From Haladaptatus sp. R4 (GTDB lineage: Archaea > Halobacteriota > Halobacteria > Halobacteriales > Haladaptataceae), in NCBI RefSeq assembly GCF_001625445.1, contig NZ_LWHG01000011.1, positions 1-64,000 on the forward strand: a stretch of DNA of 64,000 nucleotides, in the 5' to 3' direction. Below, in pieces: positions 34,436 to 43,409 of this stretch. Positions within the stretch are counted from its first letter, which is position 1. Every line of letters begins with the position of its first letter. The position numbers and the translations under genes were made by a program. The notes below the pieces were generated by a model. That model ran no database searches. It worked only from the letters and a program-made list of their open reading frames with translations, and was not told where the DNA came from.

Positions 34436-35404
34436 ATGAACAAGTTCGTGTTCTTCGGCGGCAAGGGCGGCGTCGGAAAGACGACCGTTTCGAGTGCTTA
34501 CAGCCTGAAATGCGCCAGATCGGGATTGAAAACGCTGGTCGTTTCGACCGACCCGGCACACAGCACGTCCGACGTGTTCGACCAGCAGTTCGGCGACGAC
34601 CCTCGTTCGGTGGAGGGAATCGAGAACCTCTGGGCGATGGAAATCGACCCCGAAGAGGAGGTCGAAAACCACCTGATGGAGATAAAACGCTCCCTGGGCG
34701 ACCACGTCAGCGCGGGGTTGGTGAACGCCATCGACCGCCAAGTCGAGATGGCACACCAGACGCCGGGCGCGCACGAATCGGCGCTGTTCGACCGGTTCAT
34801 CGACGTGATGCAGAGTTCGGAGGAGTACGACCGCGTCGTCTTCGATACCTCGCCGACTGGCGGGACGCTCCGACTCCTCTCGCTCCCCGAGTTCCTCGAA
34901 GGTTGGATCGACCGCCTGCTTCACAAACGCCGACAGAGTATCGACCTGTTCGAGAAGGCCGCAATCGGCGACAGGGAACCGCGTCGAGTGGCTGACGGGG
35001 ACCCGATCATCGCTCGATTACAGAAGCGAAAGGAGTTGTTCGAGTTCGCGGGTGACGTGTTGCGCGACGACGCGTCGTTCTTCCTCGTCCTCAATCCGGA
35101 CGAGTTGTCGATCCGTGAGACCGGGAGAGCGGTCGAGGAACTCACCGAATCGGGACTGCCCGTGTCGGGACTCGTCATCAACAAGGTGACGCCGGAACCC
35201 GACGACGACGAAACCGGACGCGGGGCGACGTATCTCCGTGACCGCTGTCGAACCGAACGCGACAGGATCGACCACATCCGCGAATCGTTCGACGAACCGG
35301 TCGTCGCAGTCATCGAATCACGGGTATCAGAAGTGAAAGGAAGCCTACTGGCTGACGTTGCGGACGAGTTGGCGGTCGACGTCGAGCCGACGGTCGCGGA
35401 GTAA
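34436..35404 (+). CDS. Get3/ArsA-family ATPase
   Basis: A 322-residue P-loop ATPase. The deviant Walker A with signature lysine is FFGGKGGVGKTTVSSAYSLK, switch I is STDPAHSTSDVF, and switch II is VVFDTSPTGGTLRLLSLPEF. Relatives deliver tail-anchored membrane proteins (Get3) or drive arsenite export (ArsA). The single ATPase domain and the lack of neighbouring arsenic genes favour a Get3-like or other chaperone role. I see no CxxC zinc motif of eukaryotic Get3. The start follows the upstream 98-residue gene by one base. Confidence 0.92.
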   Translation: MNKFVFFGGKGGVGKTTVSSAYSLKCARSGLKTLVVSTDPAHSTSDVFDQQFGDDPRSVEGIENLWAMEIDPEEEVENHLMEIKRSLGDHVSAGLVNAIDRQVEMAHQTPGAHESALFDRFIDVMQSSEEYDRVVFDTSPTGGTLRLLSLPEFLEGWIDRLLHKRRQSIDLFEKAAIGDREPRRVADGDPIIARLQKRKELFEFAGDVLRDDASFFLVLNPDELSIRETGRAVEELTESGLPVSGLVINKVTPEPDDDETGRGATYLRDRCRTERDRIDHIRESFDEPVVAVIESRVSEVKGSLLADVADELAVDVEPTVAE

Positions 35405-35519
35405 TCAGTCACGAATCTGTTAAAAACAAGTTCGGGTTGTTCGAGAAACGACGTTTTTGGCCGTCCAACGCCGCAGACGGCAGGAGGAACACTTATTGTT
35501 CATCATCATTCTACTTGCC

Positions 35520-37283
35520 ATGAGGCAAAATACCATGGCGATTGCAATCATATGGCTGGTACTCGGCGTACTGGTACTTTTCAGCATAGGATATCTGACG
35601 TATTCACGATATCTCGCACAGTTCGTAGAATTGGACGACAGCAACGAGACACCGGCGCATAAGTACGAGGACGGGCAGGAGTACGTTCCCGCGAAAAAGC
35701 CCGTCCTGTTGGGACATCACTATTCCAGTATTGCAGGAGGTGCGCCAATCGTCGGCCCGATTACGGCAGGGGTAATTTGGGGATGGATTCCGGCGCTGCT
35801 GTGGATTGCCATCGGTAATCCGCTGCTCGGCGCGACCCACGACTTCATCTCGTTGTCGAGCAGTCTCCGTCACGAGGGGAAGTCCATCGGGCACATCATC
35901 GGTGAGTACGTCGGCGAGCGCGGCAAGAACATGTTGCTGTGGTTCGCGTTCCTGACCATCATTCTCGTCGTCGCCGTGTTCGCGTTCGTCGTCGGGGTCG
36001 TCTTCGAGAAATACCCGAGCGCCGCAACGGCGAGCATGTTATACATCGCGTTGGCGGTCGTGTTCGGAGTTTACCTGTACCAACTGAACCTGCCGTTCGG
36101 GCCGGGAACGGTGATTTTCGTGATCGGGGTGTTCGCCAGCGTTTTCGTCGGACAGGCGTACCCCATCGAACTCACGGCGGAAACGTGGGTTCCGATCGTC
36201 CTGCTGTACGCGTTCATCGCAAGCGTCCTGCCGGTGTGGACGCTTCTGCAACCGCGTGATTACCTGTCGTCGTTCCTGTTGTACGCAGGTGTCGGCGGCG
36301 CGCTGTTGGCGGTCATCGTCGGAACGATTGGCGGTTGGCTCGACATCGGAGCCATCACGCCGACCCAACCGCTCACGGTCAACATTTCGGGATACAACGG
36401 CTTCTGGGGCGTGACCGACCAGCCGTTGTTCCCGCTGCTGTTCATCACCATCGCGTGCGGGACCATCAGCGGGTTCCACTCGCTCGTGTCGTCCGGAACG
36501 ACCTCGAAACAGCTGAACAAGGAATCGGACGCGCGGGTCATCGGGTACGGCGGCATGCTCGGTGAGGGGCTTCTCGCGACGCTCGCACTCGCGTCGGTCG
36601 CGCTCGTCGGAAAGGTCGTCGAGGGTGGCGGTGTCGGACAGGCACTTCCCAACTTCGCGACCGGTGGCGGTATCATGCTCACGAGCTTCGGCATCGACCC
36701 CAGCTTCGGCGCGCCGTTCATGGCGCTCGTCATGGTGAGCTTCCTGCTCACCTCGACCGACACAGCGCTTCGCCTCGGTCGGTACATGTTCGAGGAGATC
36801 GTCGGCACGCCGGAGACGCAGGTTCAAAGCGTGGCGTCGAACCGATACTTCAACGCGGGATTGCAGTGCGTCATCGCCTACGCGCTCGTGGCGTCCGGAA
36901 CGTGGTCGGACCTCTGGCCGCTGTTCGGCGGGGCGAACCAGTTGCTCGCGGCGCTGGCGCTGCTGACGGCGACGGTGTGGCTCGCCAACTGGGACAAGAG
37001 CAAACAGCTCCTCAGCACGGGCGTCCCGATGGCGGCAATGACCATCGTGACCATCCTCGGGTTGCTGTACCTCGCGCTGTATCAGAACATCTGGCAGAAG
37101 TTCATCCAAGGCAGCAGCATGTCGCTCGGGAGCGCGCTCTCGGCGGGAGTCCAGACGATCATCGCGCTCGTCCTCGTCGGACTCGCGCTCTCGTTGGTCA
37201 AGATCGGGTATCAGAACATCGCCTCCGCGGGCAGCGAGCCCAGCGGTACACCCGTCACGGACGGAGGTGAATCCGACGACTAG
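35520..37283 (+). CDS. cstA: CstA-family carbon starvation/peptide or pyruvate transporter
   Basis: A 587-residue polytopic protein with about 15-16 membrane helices. CstA landmarks: KKPVLLGHHYSSIAGGAPIV near residue 60, PITAGVIWGWIPALLWIAIG, HDFISLSSSLRHEGKSIG, and ISGFHSLVSSGTTSKQLNKE. Near the end FGGANQLLAALALL is typical. Bacterial relatives import peptides or pyruvate under carbon limitation. The C-terminal tail is short and acidic. The ATG at 35520 is about 27 bp after the TATA-like CACTTATTG; an ATG at 35535 is an alternative. Gene stands alone, tail to tail with the next. Confidence 0.94.
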   Translation: MRQNTMAIAIIWLVLGVLVLFSIGYLTYSRYLAQFVELDDSNETPAHKYEDGQEYVPAKKPVLLGHHYSSIAGGAPIVGPITAGVIWGWIPALLWIAIGNPLLGATHDFISLSSSLRHEGKSIGHIIGEYVGERGKNMLLWFAFLTIILVVAVFAFVVGVVFEKYPSAATASMLYIALAVVFGVYLYQLNLPFGPGTVIFVIGVFASVFVGQAYPIELTAETWVPIVLLYAFIASVLPVWTLLQPRDYLSSFLLYAGVGGALLAVIVGTIGGWLDIGAITPTQPLTVNISGYNGFWGVTDQPLFPLLFITIACGTISGFHSLVSSGTTSKQLNKESDARVIGYGGMLGEGLLATLALASVALVGKVVEGGGVGQALPNFATGGGIMLTSFGIDPSFGAPFMALVMVSFLLTSTDTALRLGRYMFEEIVGTPETQVQSVASNRYFNAGLQCVIAYALVASGTWSDLWPLFGGANQLLAALALLTATVWLANWDKSKQLLSTGVPMAAMTIVTILGLLYLALYQNIWQKFIQGSSMSLGSALSAGVQTIIALVLVGLALSLVKIGYQNIASAGSEPSGTPVTDGGESDD

Positions 37284-37291
37284 CCGAACGA

Positions 37292-37894
37292 CTACGGTTT
37301 GAATCGCCCAACTAATCGAGACAACAGTCCGGATTTTTCGGGAACGAGTGGTTGCCAGAGAGCGAACGCTTTGCCGACGTCCGCGTTCTTGCTGGCGACG
37401 AGGGTTTCGTGGTCGGGGGCGACGACGGCGAGATTGATCTCGTACTGGCCGTGCAGGCCGTATTTCAGGAGCGTTCGGTCGCTGAAGTCGGCGACGAAAC
37501 CGTCCACGTCGTCCGGGATTTCGGGGGCGATCACGACGAAGGTGAACGTCGTTCCGAAGTGTTCCTCGTCGGGATCGATCCACTCGTCGGCGAGTTCGTG
37601 ACCGAAGTCCACGATGGATTCGAGGTCGCGCACACGAACCGACTCCGCACGGCGGACGAACAGGTGTTCCTCGGCGCTGTGGTTGGCGTAGTTGATGGAG
37701 CGGTGGAGAAACTGTTTCTGGGTCTCGATCAACAACCGTCCGTAGAGCGTGAACGACTCGCCGCGGACCGAGGAGGCCTTTTCGAGGTCGTAATTGACGA
37801 ACAGCCTGTCGCTGACCCGGTCTACGTACTCGTCGTCCCACTCTGGAACCGTCGCCGAACCGTCCGAATCGTGAGATTCGATACCGCCATCCAT
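37292..37894 (-). CDS. Conserved-looking cytosolic protein of unknown function
   Basis: A 200-residue protein without membrane segments. Segments include EWDDEYVDRVSDRLFVNYDL, ETQKQFLHRSINYANHSAEE, HFGTTFTFVVIAPEIPDDVD, and HGQYEINLAVVAPDHETLVA. The frame extends upstream, but a TATA box (ATATTTATCG on the minus strand at 37917-37926) sits 27 bp before the ATG at 37894, which supports a leaderless start there. The protein is predicted to be alpha/beta. No family is recognised. It is head to head with a methyltransferase gene, the two promoters lying within 110 bp. Confidence 0.8.
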   Translation of the reverse strand: MDGGIESHDSDGSATVPEWDDEYVDRVSDRLFVNYDLEKASSVRGESFTLYGRLLIETQKQFLHRSINYANHSAEEHLFVRRAESVRVRDLESIVDFGHELADEWIDPDEEHFGTTFTFVVIAPEIPDDVDGFVADFSDRTLLKYGLHGQYEINLAVVAPDHETLVASKNADVGKAFALWQPLVPEKSGLLSRLVGRFKP

Positions 37895-37916
37895 ACTCGA
37901 CCGATTGCGAGGGAGC

Positions 37917-37926
37917 GATAAATATC
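37917..37926 (-). promoter_or_regulatory. TATA box deciding the start of the 200-residue protein
   Basis: ATATTTATCG on the minus strand is centred 27 bp before the ATG at 37894. Confidence 0.6.
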
Positions 37927-37963
37927 CGTTGTTGGGTTGCTGGTCGGTACCATCACTCATCAT

Positions 37964-37974
37964 GATTTTATTAC
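37964..37974 (+). promoter_or_regulatory. TATA box of the methyltransferase at 38000
   Basis: GATTTTATTAC lies about 30 bp before the ATG at 38000, supporting the ATG over the GTG at 37997. Confidence 0.55.
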
Positions 37975-37999
37975 AAAAGATAGTGTGTGACAGACTGTG

Positions 38000-38746
38000 A
38001 TGGATTCGGACCCACTCGGTCGAGCGATACTGGATTACGAACGCGGCGGACTGCGCGGGGACTGTCTGTACAGGGACGGCGCGGAAACGTGGGACGGGCA
38101 CGTCTACGAGAACTACTTCAGACCGCGAGAGGAGTGGAGCGATAGCTGGAAGAACCTGCTCGATTCGCTCCCGTGTCCGGTCGTCGATATCGGCTGTGGC
38201 TCGGGACAGCACGCCGAATTCCTCCAAGAGAGGGGGGAAGTCGTCGCCATCGACGTCAGTCCGACCGCCGTCGAAGCGACCCGCGAACGCGGCGTCGAAG
38301 ACGCCCGCGTGATGGACATGTTCGAGCTGACGTTTCCGCCGAATCGCTTCCGCTCCGTGCTCCTCAACGGGACACAACTCGGTCTCACGGGGTCACTCGC
38401 CGGTGCACGACAATTGCTCTCCGACATCGCCCGGATTACCGAGGAGGACGGTGTCGCCGTCGTTGACAACTACGATCCGACGAACTGCGGACCGGACGAT
38501 GTTTTCGGCTACCGACCCGACCCGCGACGGGGTATCGCCCATCGGACGTTCCACTTCGAATACGAACGAGACGGGGAGCGAGAAGTCGGACGGAGCCTTC
38601 ACTTCGTCCTCTTCTCACCCGACAGACTCCGGGACGTGACCGTCGGAACGCCGTGGCGCGTCGCCGAGGTCCGTCCGGGAGATGGCTACTACAAAGCCGT
38701 CCTTCGGAAGGACGACGGGAAAAACGGACGGAAACGGGACCAATAG
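38000..38746 (+). CDS. SAM-dependent methyltransferase
   Basis: A 248-residue class I methyltransferase. Motif I is PVVDIGCGSGQHAEFLQERG, followed by VVAIDVSPTAVEA; motif IV region is FRSVLLNGTQLGLTGSL. The catalytic context (NGTQLGL in place of NxPY or similar) points to a small-molecule or unknown substrate. An N-terminal segment (RAILDYERGGLRGDCLYRDG) is typical of archaeal relatives acting alone. It is leaderless from its TATA box. The C-terminus is basic (GKNGRKRDQ), unusual among these acidic proteins. Confidence 0.88.
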   Translation: MDSDPLGRAILDYERGGLRGDCLYRDGAETWDGHVYENYFRPREEWSDSWKNLLDSLPCPVVDIGCGSGQHAEFLQERGEVVAIDVSPTAVEATRERGVEDARVMDMFELTFPPNRFRSVLLNGTQLGLTGSLAGARQLLSDIARITEEDGVAVVDNYDPTNCGPDDVFGYRPDPRRGIAHRTFHFEYERDGEREVGRSLHFVLFSPDRLRDVTVGTPWRVAEVRPGDGYYKAVLRKDDGKNGRKRDQ

Positions 38747-38783
38747 GGTAACACATAACACGGTCGCGTCCGTACGGCGAACT

Positions 38784-39008
38784 ATGGGTGGTAAACGGAC
38801 GGAAGCGTGTGGTCGGTGCGGTCTCTCGACCGTCATCGACGCGACCGAAGATGGCGAGGCGCGCGACATCTACGGGGACGAACGAATCGAGGTAGACGAG
38901 GACGAGATGCGGGCGGTGAGCCGCCACGTCGAACTGCTCGGACGCGCGAAAGATCGACTGAATACGTACGCTGAGCGAGTAACGTACGGGAATTTTCGAG
39001 GCGAATAA
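38784..39008 (+). CDS. Small protein with a CxxC motif
   Basis: A 74-residue protein starting MGGKRTEACGRCGLSTVIDA. The single CGRC knuckle near the N-terminus could hold a metal with a partner or act as a redox pair, since no second Cys pair is present. The rest is acidic and helical (VDEDEMRAVSRHVELLGRAK). It begins 37 bp after the methyltransferase stop, so co-transcription is possible. The family is unknown to me. Confidence 0.62.
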   Translation: MGGKRTEACGRCGLSTVIDATEDGEARDIYGDERIEVDEDEMRAVSRHVELLGRAKDRLNTYAERVTYGNFRGE

Positions 39009-39116
39009 TCTAACCGGCACAAACTGTGAAACTCGAAGAATCGCGCGTGAGAGGGCTTCTCACGCAAATTGGCGGTAAAAGATAATACCCTGTAGGACAT
39101 ACGAGCGAGTAATCGA

Positions 39117-39806
39117 ATGGAAGAGAGCATCTCTGGCTTCAAACTCCGAGGTAGCTGGGGAGACATCGTCGAGCACGGGGAGCGGATCACGCAAGCCCTT
39201 CGTGAGGCGGACGTGTCGGGTGAGGCATTCCGAGAATGGGACGAGTGGCGACCCAAGTCGCACGAGCGACTCGGCGAGGACGTCGCCGAGAAGACGGCGG
39301 AACAAGCACACGTCAGCGAGGGCAAGGGCGAACAAGCGGGCGAATCCCCGGACGACGATCTCCGAACAGCGGGTGAAAAACTGACCGAATCGTACGAGAA
39401 ACTGGAAAAAGACGACACCGAAGGTGCCGTCGACCGATGGCAGGACTCGGTGAACTACGTGGCGCGTGCCGCCGACTCCGCAAGCCGAAAAGCCATCCGG
39501 AAGGTCGAGGACACGGTGTATCAGAAGGTGATGACACAACTCGCGCCGTACTACTTCGACAACGAACTCGTCAGCGCGAACATCCAACAGACGAGTCGGA
39601 TGGAGGACGGCGAGGAAGGATTCATCTTCGAGGTGAACGTCAACGACGACCACCTGAAGAACGAGGTATCCGATTCGCTCACGGCGTACGAGGACGAGAT
39701 CGACCGTTGGCACGTCGAAACCGAAAAACAGACCGAGACGGTCGAAGCGGCAGAAGGCGTCGAAGCACCGAAACGAAGCGGCGGGCCACGGGCCGACAGA
39801 ACCTGA
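39117..39806 (+). CDS. DUF5828-like haloarchaeal protein
   Basis: A 229-residue acidic, helical, soluble protein. It starts MEESISGFKLRGSWGDIVEH and includes VSGEAFREWDEWRPKSHERL, a charged linker rich in Glu and Gly, and the block VMTQLAPYYFDNELVSANIQ near residue 140. This arrangement matches a haloarchaeal family that I recall as DUF5828. No enzyme motif is evident. A TATA-like word (AAAAGATAATA at 39077) lies some 35 bp before the start. Single gene, no clear partner. Confidence 0.82.
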   Translation: MEESISGFKLRGSWGDIVEHGERITQALREADVSGEAFREWDEWRPKSHERLGEDVAEKTAEQAHVSEGKGEQAGESPDDDLRTAGEKLTESYEKLEKDDTEGAVDRWQDSVNYVARAADSASRKAIRKVEDTVYQKVMTQLAPYYFDNELVSANIQQTSRMEDGEEGFIFEVNVNDDHLKNEVSDSLTAYEDEIDRWHVETEKQTETVEAAEGVEAPKRSGGPRADRT

Positions 39807-39897
39807 CCGAACCGGATTTTTCTCGATATCGAGGATCGTGCTCGAACCGGCAGGAATGGGCACAATGCGATTGTTGATCGATGACGTAGGACATGAT

Positions 39898-40548
39898 ATG
39901 TCACTTCCATTTCGACGGGAGTCGGACGAGACCGATCGACTCCTCGCGCTCAGTGACGGGGTTATCGCCATCGCCATCACCCTACTAGTGTTGGAGATTA
40001 CGGTACCGGTCGTCCCGACTGGCGCTTCGGAATCGGCGCTTCCGACCCGCGTCCTCGAACAGTGGAACGAGTTTTTCGGGTTCGTGTTGAGTTTCTCGGT
40101 CGTCGGCCTCTACTGGGTACTCCACCGACGCGTTTTCGTCCACGTCGAGCGGCACACGAAGGAAATCGTGTGGCTCAACCTCCTCTTTCTACTCATGGTT
40201 GCGTTCGTCCCGTACGCGACCAGCATGTTCAGCACCTATCCGGGACGATTCGGTGTGATGTTTCTCGCTGGTGTGCTGACACTCACTGGGTTCAGCCTCG
40301 CCGCCCTCTGGCTGTACGCTTCCCGGAGCGAACTCATCGAAGAGGGAATCACCTCACGTACCGTCGGGATTCAGGCGGCACGGTTTCTCGCCTCGCCGCT
40401 GGTGTTCGTCGCCTCGATACTCGTCGCCGCGTTCGATTCGACGGTGGCGATCTTCCTGTGGGTGCTTCTGATTCCGATAAACGCCGCGTTGCAATCACGG
40501 CTCATCGAAAGTGTCGAAGTATCAGGGCGGGGGTCGGATGGTCGCTGA
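39898..40548 (+). CDS. TMEM175-family (DUF1211) potassium channel-like protein
   Basis: A 216-residue membrane protein with six helices. The pore-lining signature of prokaryotic TMEM175 is clear in helix 1: DRLLALSDGVIAIAITLLVL (the R..xxSDxVxAIxxTLL pattern). Further helices include VLSFSVVGLYWVLHRRVFVH and LLFLLMVAFVPYATSMFSTY. Members form tetrameric K+-selective leak channels. The ATG at 39898 is used because it precedes the signature by 13 residues as in relatives; upstream in-frame ATGs lack homology. Confidence 0.9.
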   Translation: MSLPFRRESDETDRLLALSDGVIAIAITLLVLEITVPVVPTGASESALPTRVLEQWNEFFGFVLSFSVVGLYWVLHRRVFVHVERHTKEIVWLNLLFLLMVAFVPYATSMFSTYPGRFGVMFLAGVLTLTGFSLAALWLYASRSELIEEGITSRTVGIQAARFLASPLVFVASILVAAFDSTVAIFLWVLLIPINAALQSRLIESVEVSGRGSDGR

Positions 40549-40614
40549 AAACACGGTGTCGGGAACCGATATCAGTCGGTACACTATTGACGCGAGACGC
40601 TATATCGGATAGAT

Positions 40615-41802
40615 ATGGCTGGAGGGTTGCTGACGGTCGTTATCGCCGGGGTCGCGAGTCTATTCATGGCGTGGGCCATCGGAGCGGGGTCGAGCGGCTC
40701 GACCCCGTTCGCCCCGGCAGTCGGTGCGAACGCCCTCTCCGTAATGCGTGCGGGGTTTCTCGTCGGCATTCTCGGGTTTCTGGGGGCGGCGCTGCAAGGA
40801 GCGAACGTCTCCCAAGCGGTTGGCAGGCAACTGATTCACGGCGTACAGCTGTCGCCGCTCGCCGCGACGACGGGACTGCTGACGGCGGCGATTCTGGTCG
40901 CAATCGGCGTGTTCACCGGCTATCCGATCGCCACCGCGTTCACCGTCACTGGCGCGATCGTCGGCGTCGGGTTGGCGCTCGGCGGCGTCCCGGCGTGGCC
41001 GAAGTACCAACAGATAGTTTCCCTCTGGATACTCACGCCGTTCGTCGGCGGGGGAATCGCCTACGCGACCGCTCGCGTGCTCCGACGTGAGGACGTCTCG
41101 GAGACGGTTTCTATTCCGCTTTTAGGAGGGGTCGTCGGCCTCATCATCGCCAACGTCGGGTTCGTCTTCCTCGGCCCGCCGGGCGAAAGCGACTCGATCG
41201 CCCAAGCGGTCAGCGTGCATCTCCAGCTTCCGACCGTGGGCGGCGTGGATGTCGGCATCGTCCTCTCGTCGCTCGTCCTCGGCGGACTGGTCGCCCTCGC
41301 GCTCCGACGCGAACTGAGTTCGGACCTGAACCGCGGACAGCGTCGGTTCCTGCTCGCACTTGGGGGCCTCGTGGCGTTCTCCGCAGGTGGGAGTCAGGTC
41401 GGACTCGCCATCGGGCCGCTGCTCCCGCTGTTGGACCCGTACTCGATTCCGCTGGTTCCGGTGCTCGTCGGCGGCGGGCTCGGCCTGCTCGCCGGGTCGT
41501 GGACGGGCGCACCCCGGATGATAAAGGCGCTCGCACAGGACTACTCGGCGCTTGGGCCGCGGCGGTCGATCGCCGCACTCATTCCGGCGTTCGCCATCGC
41601 ACAGAGTGCCGTCTTCTTCGGCATTCCCGTCTCGTTCAACGAAATCATCGTCAGCACGATCATCGGCAGCGGCTTCGCCGCGAGCGGTGGCGGCGTCAGC
41701 GGAAAGAAGATGGTGTACACCATCCTCGCGTGGGTACTCTCGCTCGCGCTCGCGCTCGGCGTGGGTTACGGTGCGTTCAGCGCGGCCAACGCGGTTTTCT
41801 GA
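40615..41802 (+). CDS. PiT-family inorganic phosphate transporter
   Basis: A 395-residue transporter of the PiT family (Na+ or H+ coupled phosphate uptake). Two inverted PD001131-like repeats are visible: GSSGSTPFAPAVGANALSVM near residue 25 and GSQVGLAIGPLLPLL in the second half. Family features such as GVPVS/GIPVSFNEIIVSTIIG are retained. The first repeat has ATA-FTVTG in place of the usual strict motif. About 10-11 helices. A second, different PiT gene lies at 46263. No PhoU gene is adjacent. Confidence 0.88.
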   Translation: MAGGLLTVVIAGVASLFMAWAIGAGSSGSTPFAPAVGANALSVMRAGFLVGILGFLGAALQGANVSQAVGRQLIHGVQLSPLAATTGLLTAAILVAIGVFTGYPIATAFTVTGAIVGVGLALGGVPAWPKYQQIVSLWILTPFVGGGIAYATARVLRREDVSETVSIPLLGGVVGLIIANVGFVFLGPPGESDSIAQAVSVHLQLPTVGGVDVGIVLSSLVLGGLVALALRRELSSDLNRGQRRFLLALGGLVAFSAGGSQVGLAIGPLLPLLDPYSIPLVPVLVGGGLGLLAGSWTGAPRMIKALAQDYSALGPRRSIAALIPAFAIAQSAVFFGIPVSFNEIIVSTIIGSGFAASGGGVSGKKMVYTILAWVLSLALALGVGYGAFSAANAVF

Positions 41803-41820
41803 TCGAAAATAGGATGGCGG

Positions 41821-42465
41821 TCAGGTGTCGGGTCGAATGTCGGCCCGGCCGCTCGTCGCGCTTCGCAGTCGGTCACACAGCGCGTCGCTCTCCTCGACCG
41901 GAACTCGAACGGAAAACCCGACGGATTCGTCGTACTCGGCGTCGAATTCGACGCCTTCGCTCTCCAAAATACCGCGGACGGTACCCGAATCGTCGTACTC
42001 GACCGAGATATCGAGACGGCGATGTGGGCGTTCCTCGATGACTCCGGCATCGTCCACCGCTTCTTTGACGGCGCGGGAGTAGGCTCGAACGAGGCCGCCG
42101 ACGCCGAGGTTCGTCCCGCCGTAGTAGCGCGTGACGACGGCGACCACGTTCTCGATATCACGCTGGTGGAGGACGTTCAAGGCGGGTTTCCCCGCACTGC
42201 TGGTCGGTTCGCCGTCGTCACTCGACCATTCCCGAACGAACCCGCCGAGGTCGTCCGATCCGTCGCCGGAATCGTTCCCACCTTGAACGCGGTACGCTGG
42301 CACGTTGTGGGTCGCGTCGGCGTGTAGTTCCCCGATTTCCTCGATGAACGATTCGGCCGATTCGACGCTGTCCACGGGTGCCACGTAGCCGATGAACTCC
42401 GAGCCACGGACTTCGAACGCCGACTCCCCTCGACCCGCCACGGTCCGGTACGTCGTGCCAGCCAT
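41821..42465 (-). CDS. YigZ/IMPACT-family protein
   Basis: A 214-residue protein with the UPF0029/IMPACT domain first: GSEFIGYVAPVDSVESAESF, DATHNVPAYRVQGG, then SSDDGEPTSSAGKPALNVLH and VVAVVTRYYGGTNLGVGGLV, the diagnostic glycine-rich signature. A C-terminal DUF1949-type ferredoxin-like domain follows. Eukaryotic IMPACT modulates Gcn2; in prokaryotes the role is unclear, perhaps translation-related or protease-like. The length is normal. Convergent with the PiT gene, 18 bp between stops. Confidence 0.94.
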   Translation of the reverse strand: MAGTTYRTVAGRGESAFEVRGSEFIGYVAPVDSVESAESFIEEIGELHADATHNVPAYRVQGGNDSGDGSDDLGGFVREWSSDDGEPTSSAGKPALNVLHQRDIENVVAVVTRYYGGTNLGVGGLVRAYSRAVKEAVDDAGVIEERPHRRLDISVEYDDSGTVRGILESEGVEFDAEYDESVGFSVRVPVEESDALCDRLRSATSGRADIRPDT

Positions 42466-42548
42466 CGTTCACCGGTTCGGCGGGCGACACCGAAAAGGCG
42501 TGGATTTCGTTGCGGAGGGGACGATTTCGGCTCGCGTGCGCACGGTGC

Positions 42549-43328
42549 TCACTCGGCTTCGTTGACGGCGATGACGCGAAGTCGGCGATAATCCGCGGTC
42601 CACGTCCCGTCCTCGAATAGGTCATCGCGGAGACTATCCTCAACGGCGGAAACGACCGCTCGTTGCTCGCCGTCAGGAATCGGGGCCAAGAGTCCGTCGC
42701 CGAACATCCCGAGCCACGACGACAGTCCGTCCGGGCCGCCGTCGAGTTCCGTCGGGCGGTCGAACAGGGTCGCGTAGCGCACCTCGAAGCCGTGTGCTTC
42801 GAGTTTCGCGGTGTATTCGCCGACGCTCGGGAAGTACCACGGGTTCTCGATATCGTAGCCACGGTCGGCCGCGACGTCCCGTACTGCATCGAGGATGGTA
42901 GCGACGTTCCCGGTTCCACCGAATTCGGCGACGAACCGACCGTCGGGTCGGAGCGCGTCGGTGATGGAGTCGAGGACGGCGTCCTGCTCGGAGACCCAGT
43001 GGAGCGCCGCGTTCGAGAACACGGCGTCGAACGGCTTCGAGAACGAGAAATCGCGTGCATCCCCGTGGACGAACCGACACTCCGGATAGCTCTCGCGTGC
43101 CTCCGATATCATCTCCGCGGAGGAATCGAGACCGACGACGTCCGCCCCGGAACCGGCGATTCGGTCGGCCAGATGGCCGGTCCCGCATCCGAGATCGAGG
43201 ACGCGCTCGCCGGTCTTCGGTTCGAGGAGATCGACGACGCCCTCTCCGTACTCGAAGACGAAGGAGTGCCCCTCGTCGTAATCGGTCGTGTCCCACTCGT
43301 TTTCCGTGCCTTCGTCCGGTTGATTCAT
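42549..43328 (-). CDS. Trans-aconitate methyltransferase-like SAM methyltransferase
   Basis: A 259-residue class I methyltransferase. Motif I is RVLDLGCGTGHLADRIAGSG, followed by VVGLDSSAEMISEARESYPE, and motif IV is FDAVFSNAALHWVSEQDAVL, a phrase shared with Tam (trans-aconitate methyltransferase) and related enzymes. LRPDGRFVAEFGGTGNV follows. The C-terminal helical cap is also Tam-like. The substrate is inferred only by relationship. It is on the same strand as the YigZ gene, 83 bp away. Confidence 0.88.
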   Translation of the reverse strand: MNQPDEGTENEWDTTDYDEGHSFVFEYGEGVVDLLEPKTGERVLDLGCGTGHLADRIAGSGADVVGLDSSAEMISEARESYPECRFVHGDARDFSFSKPFDAVFSNAALHWVSEQDAVLDSITDALRPDGRFVAEFGGTGNVATILDAVRDVAADRGYDIENPWYFPSVGEYTAKLEAHGFEVRYATLFDRPTELDGGPDGLSSWLGMFGDGLLAPIPDGEQRAVVSAVEDSLRDDLFEDGTWTADYRRLRVIAVNEAE

Positions 43329-43409
43329 ACTGCCGGTTTCACGTCGGTCCTATTTCTATCTCCCCATCGAACAGATTTCCGTTCGCGGTGTTCCAGTGTC
43401 CGGAACGTC

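Noticed and set aside
36039-37841. 600-residue minus-strand frame opposite cstA
   Set aside because: Arg/Asp-rich shadow; the real minus-strand gene is 37292-37894 in another context.
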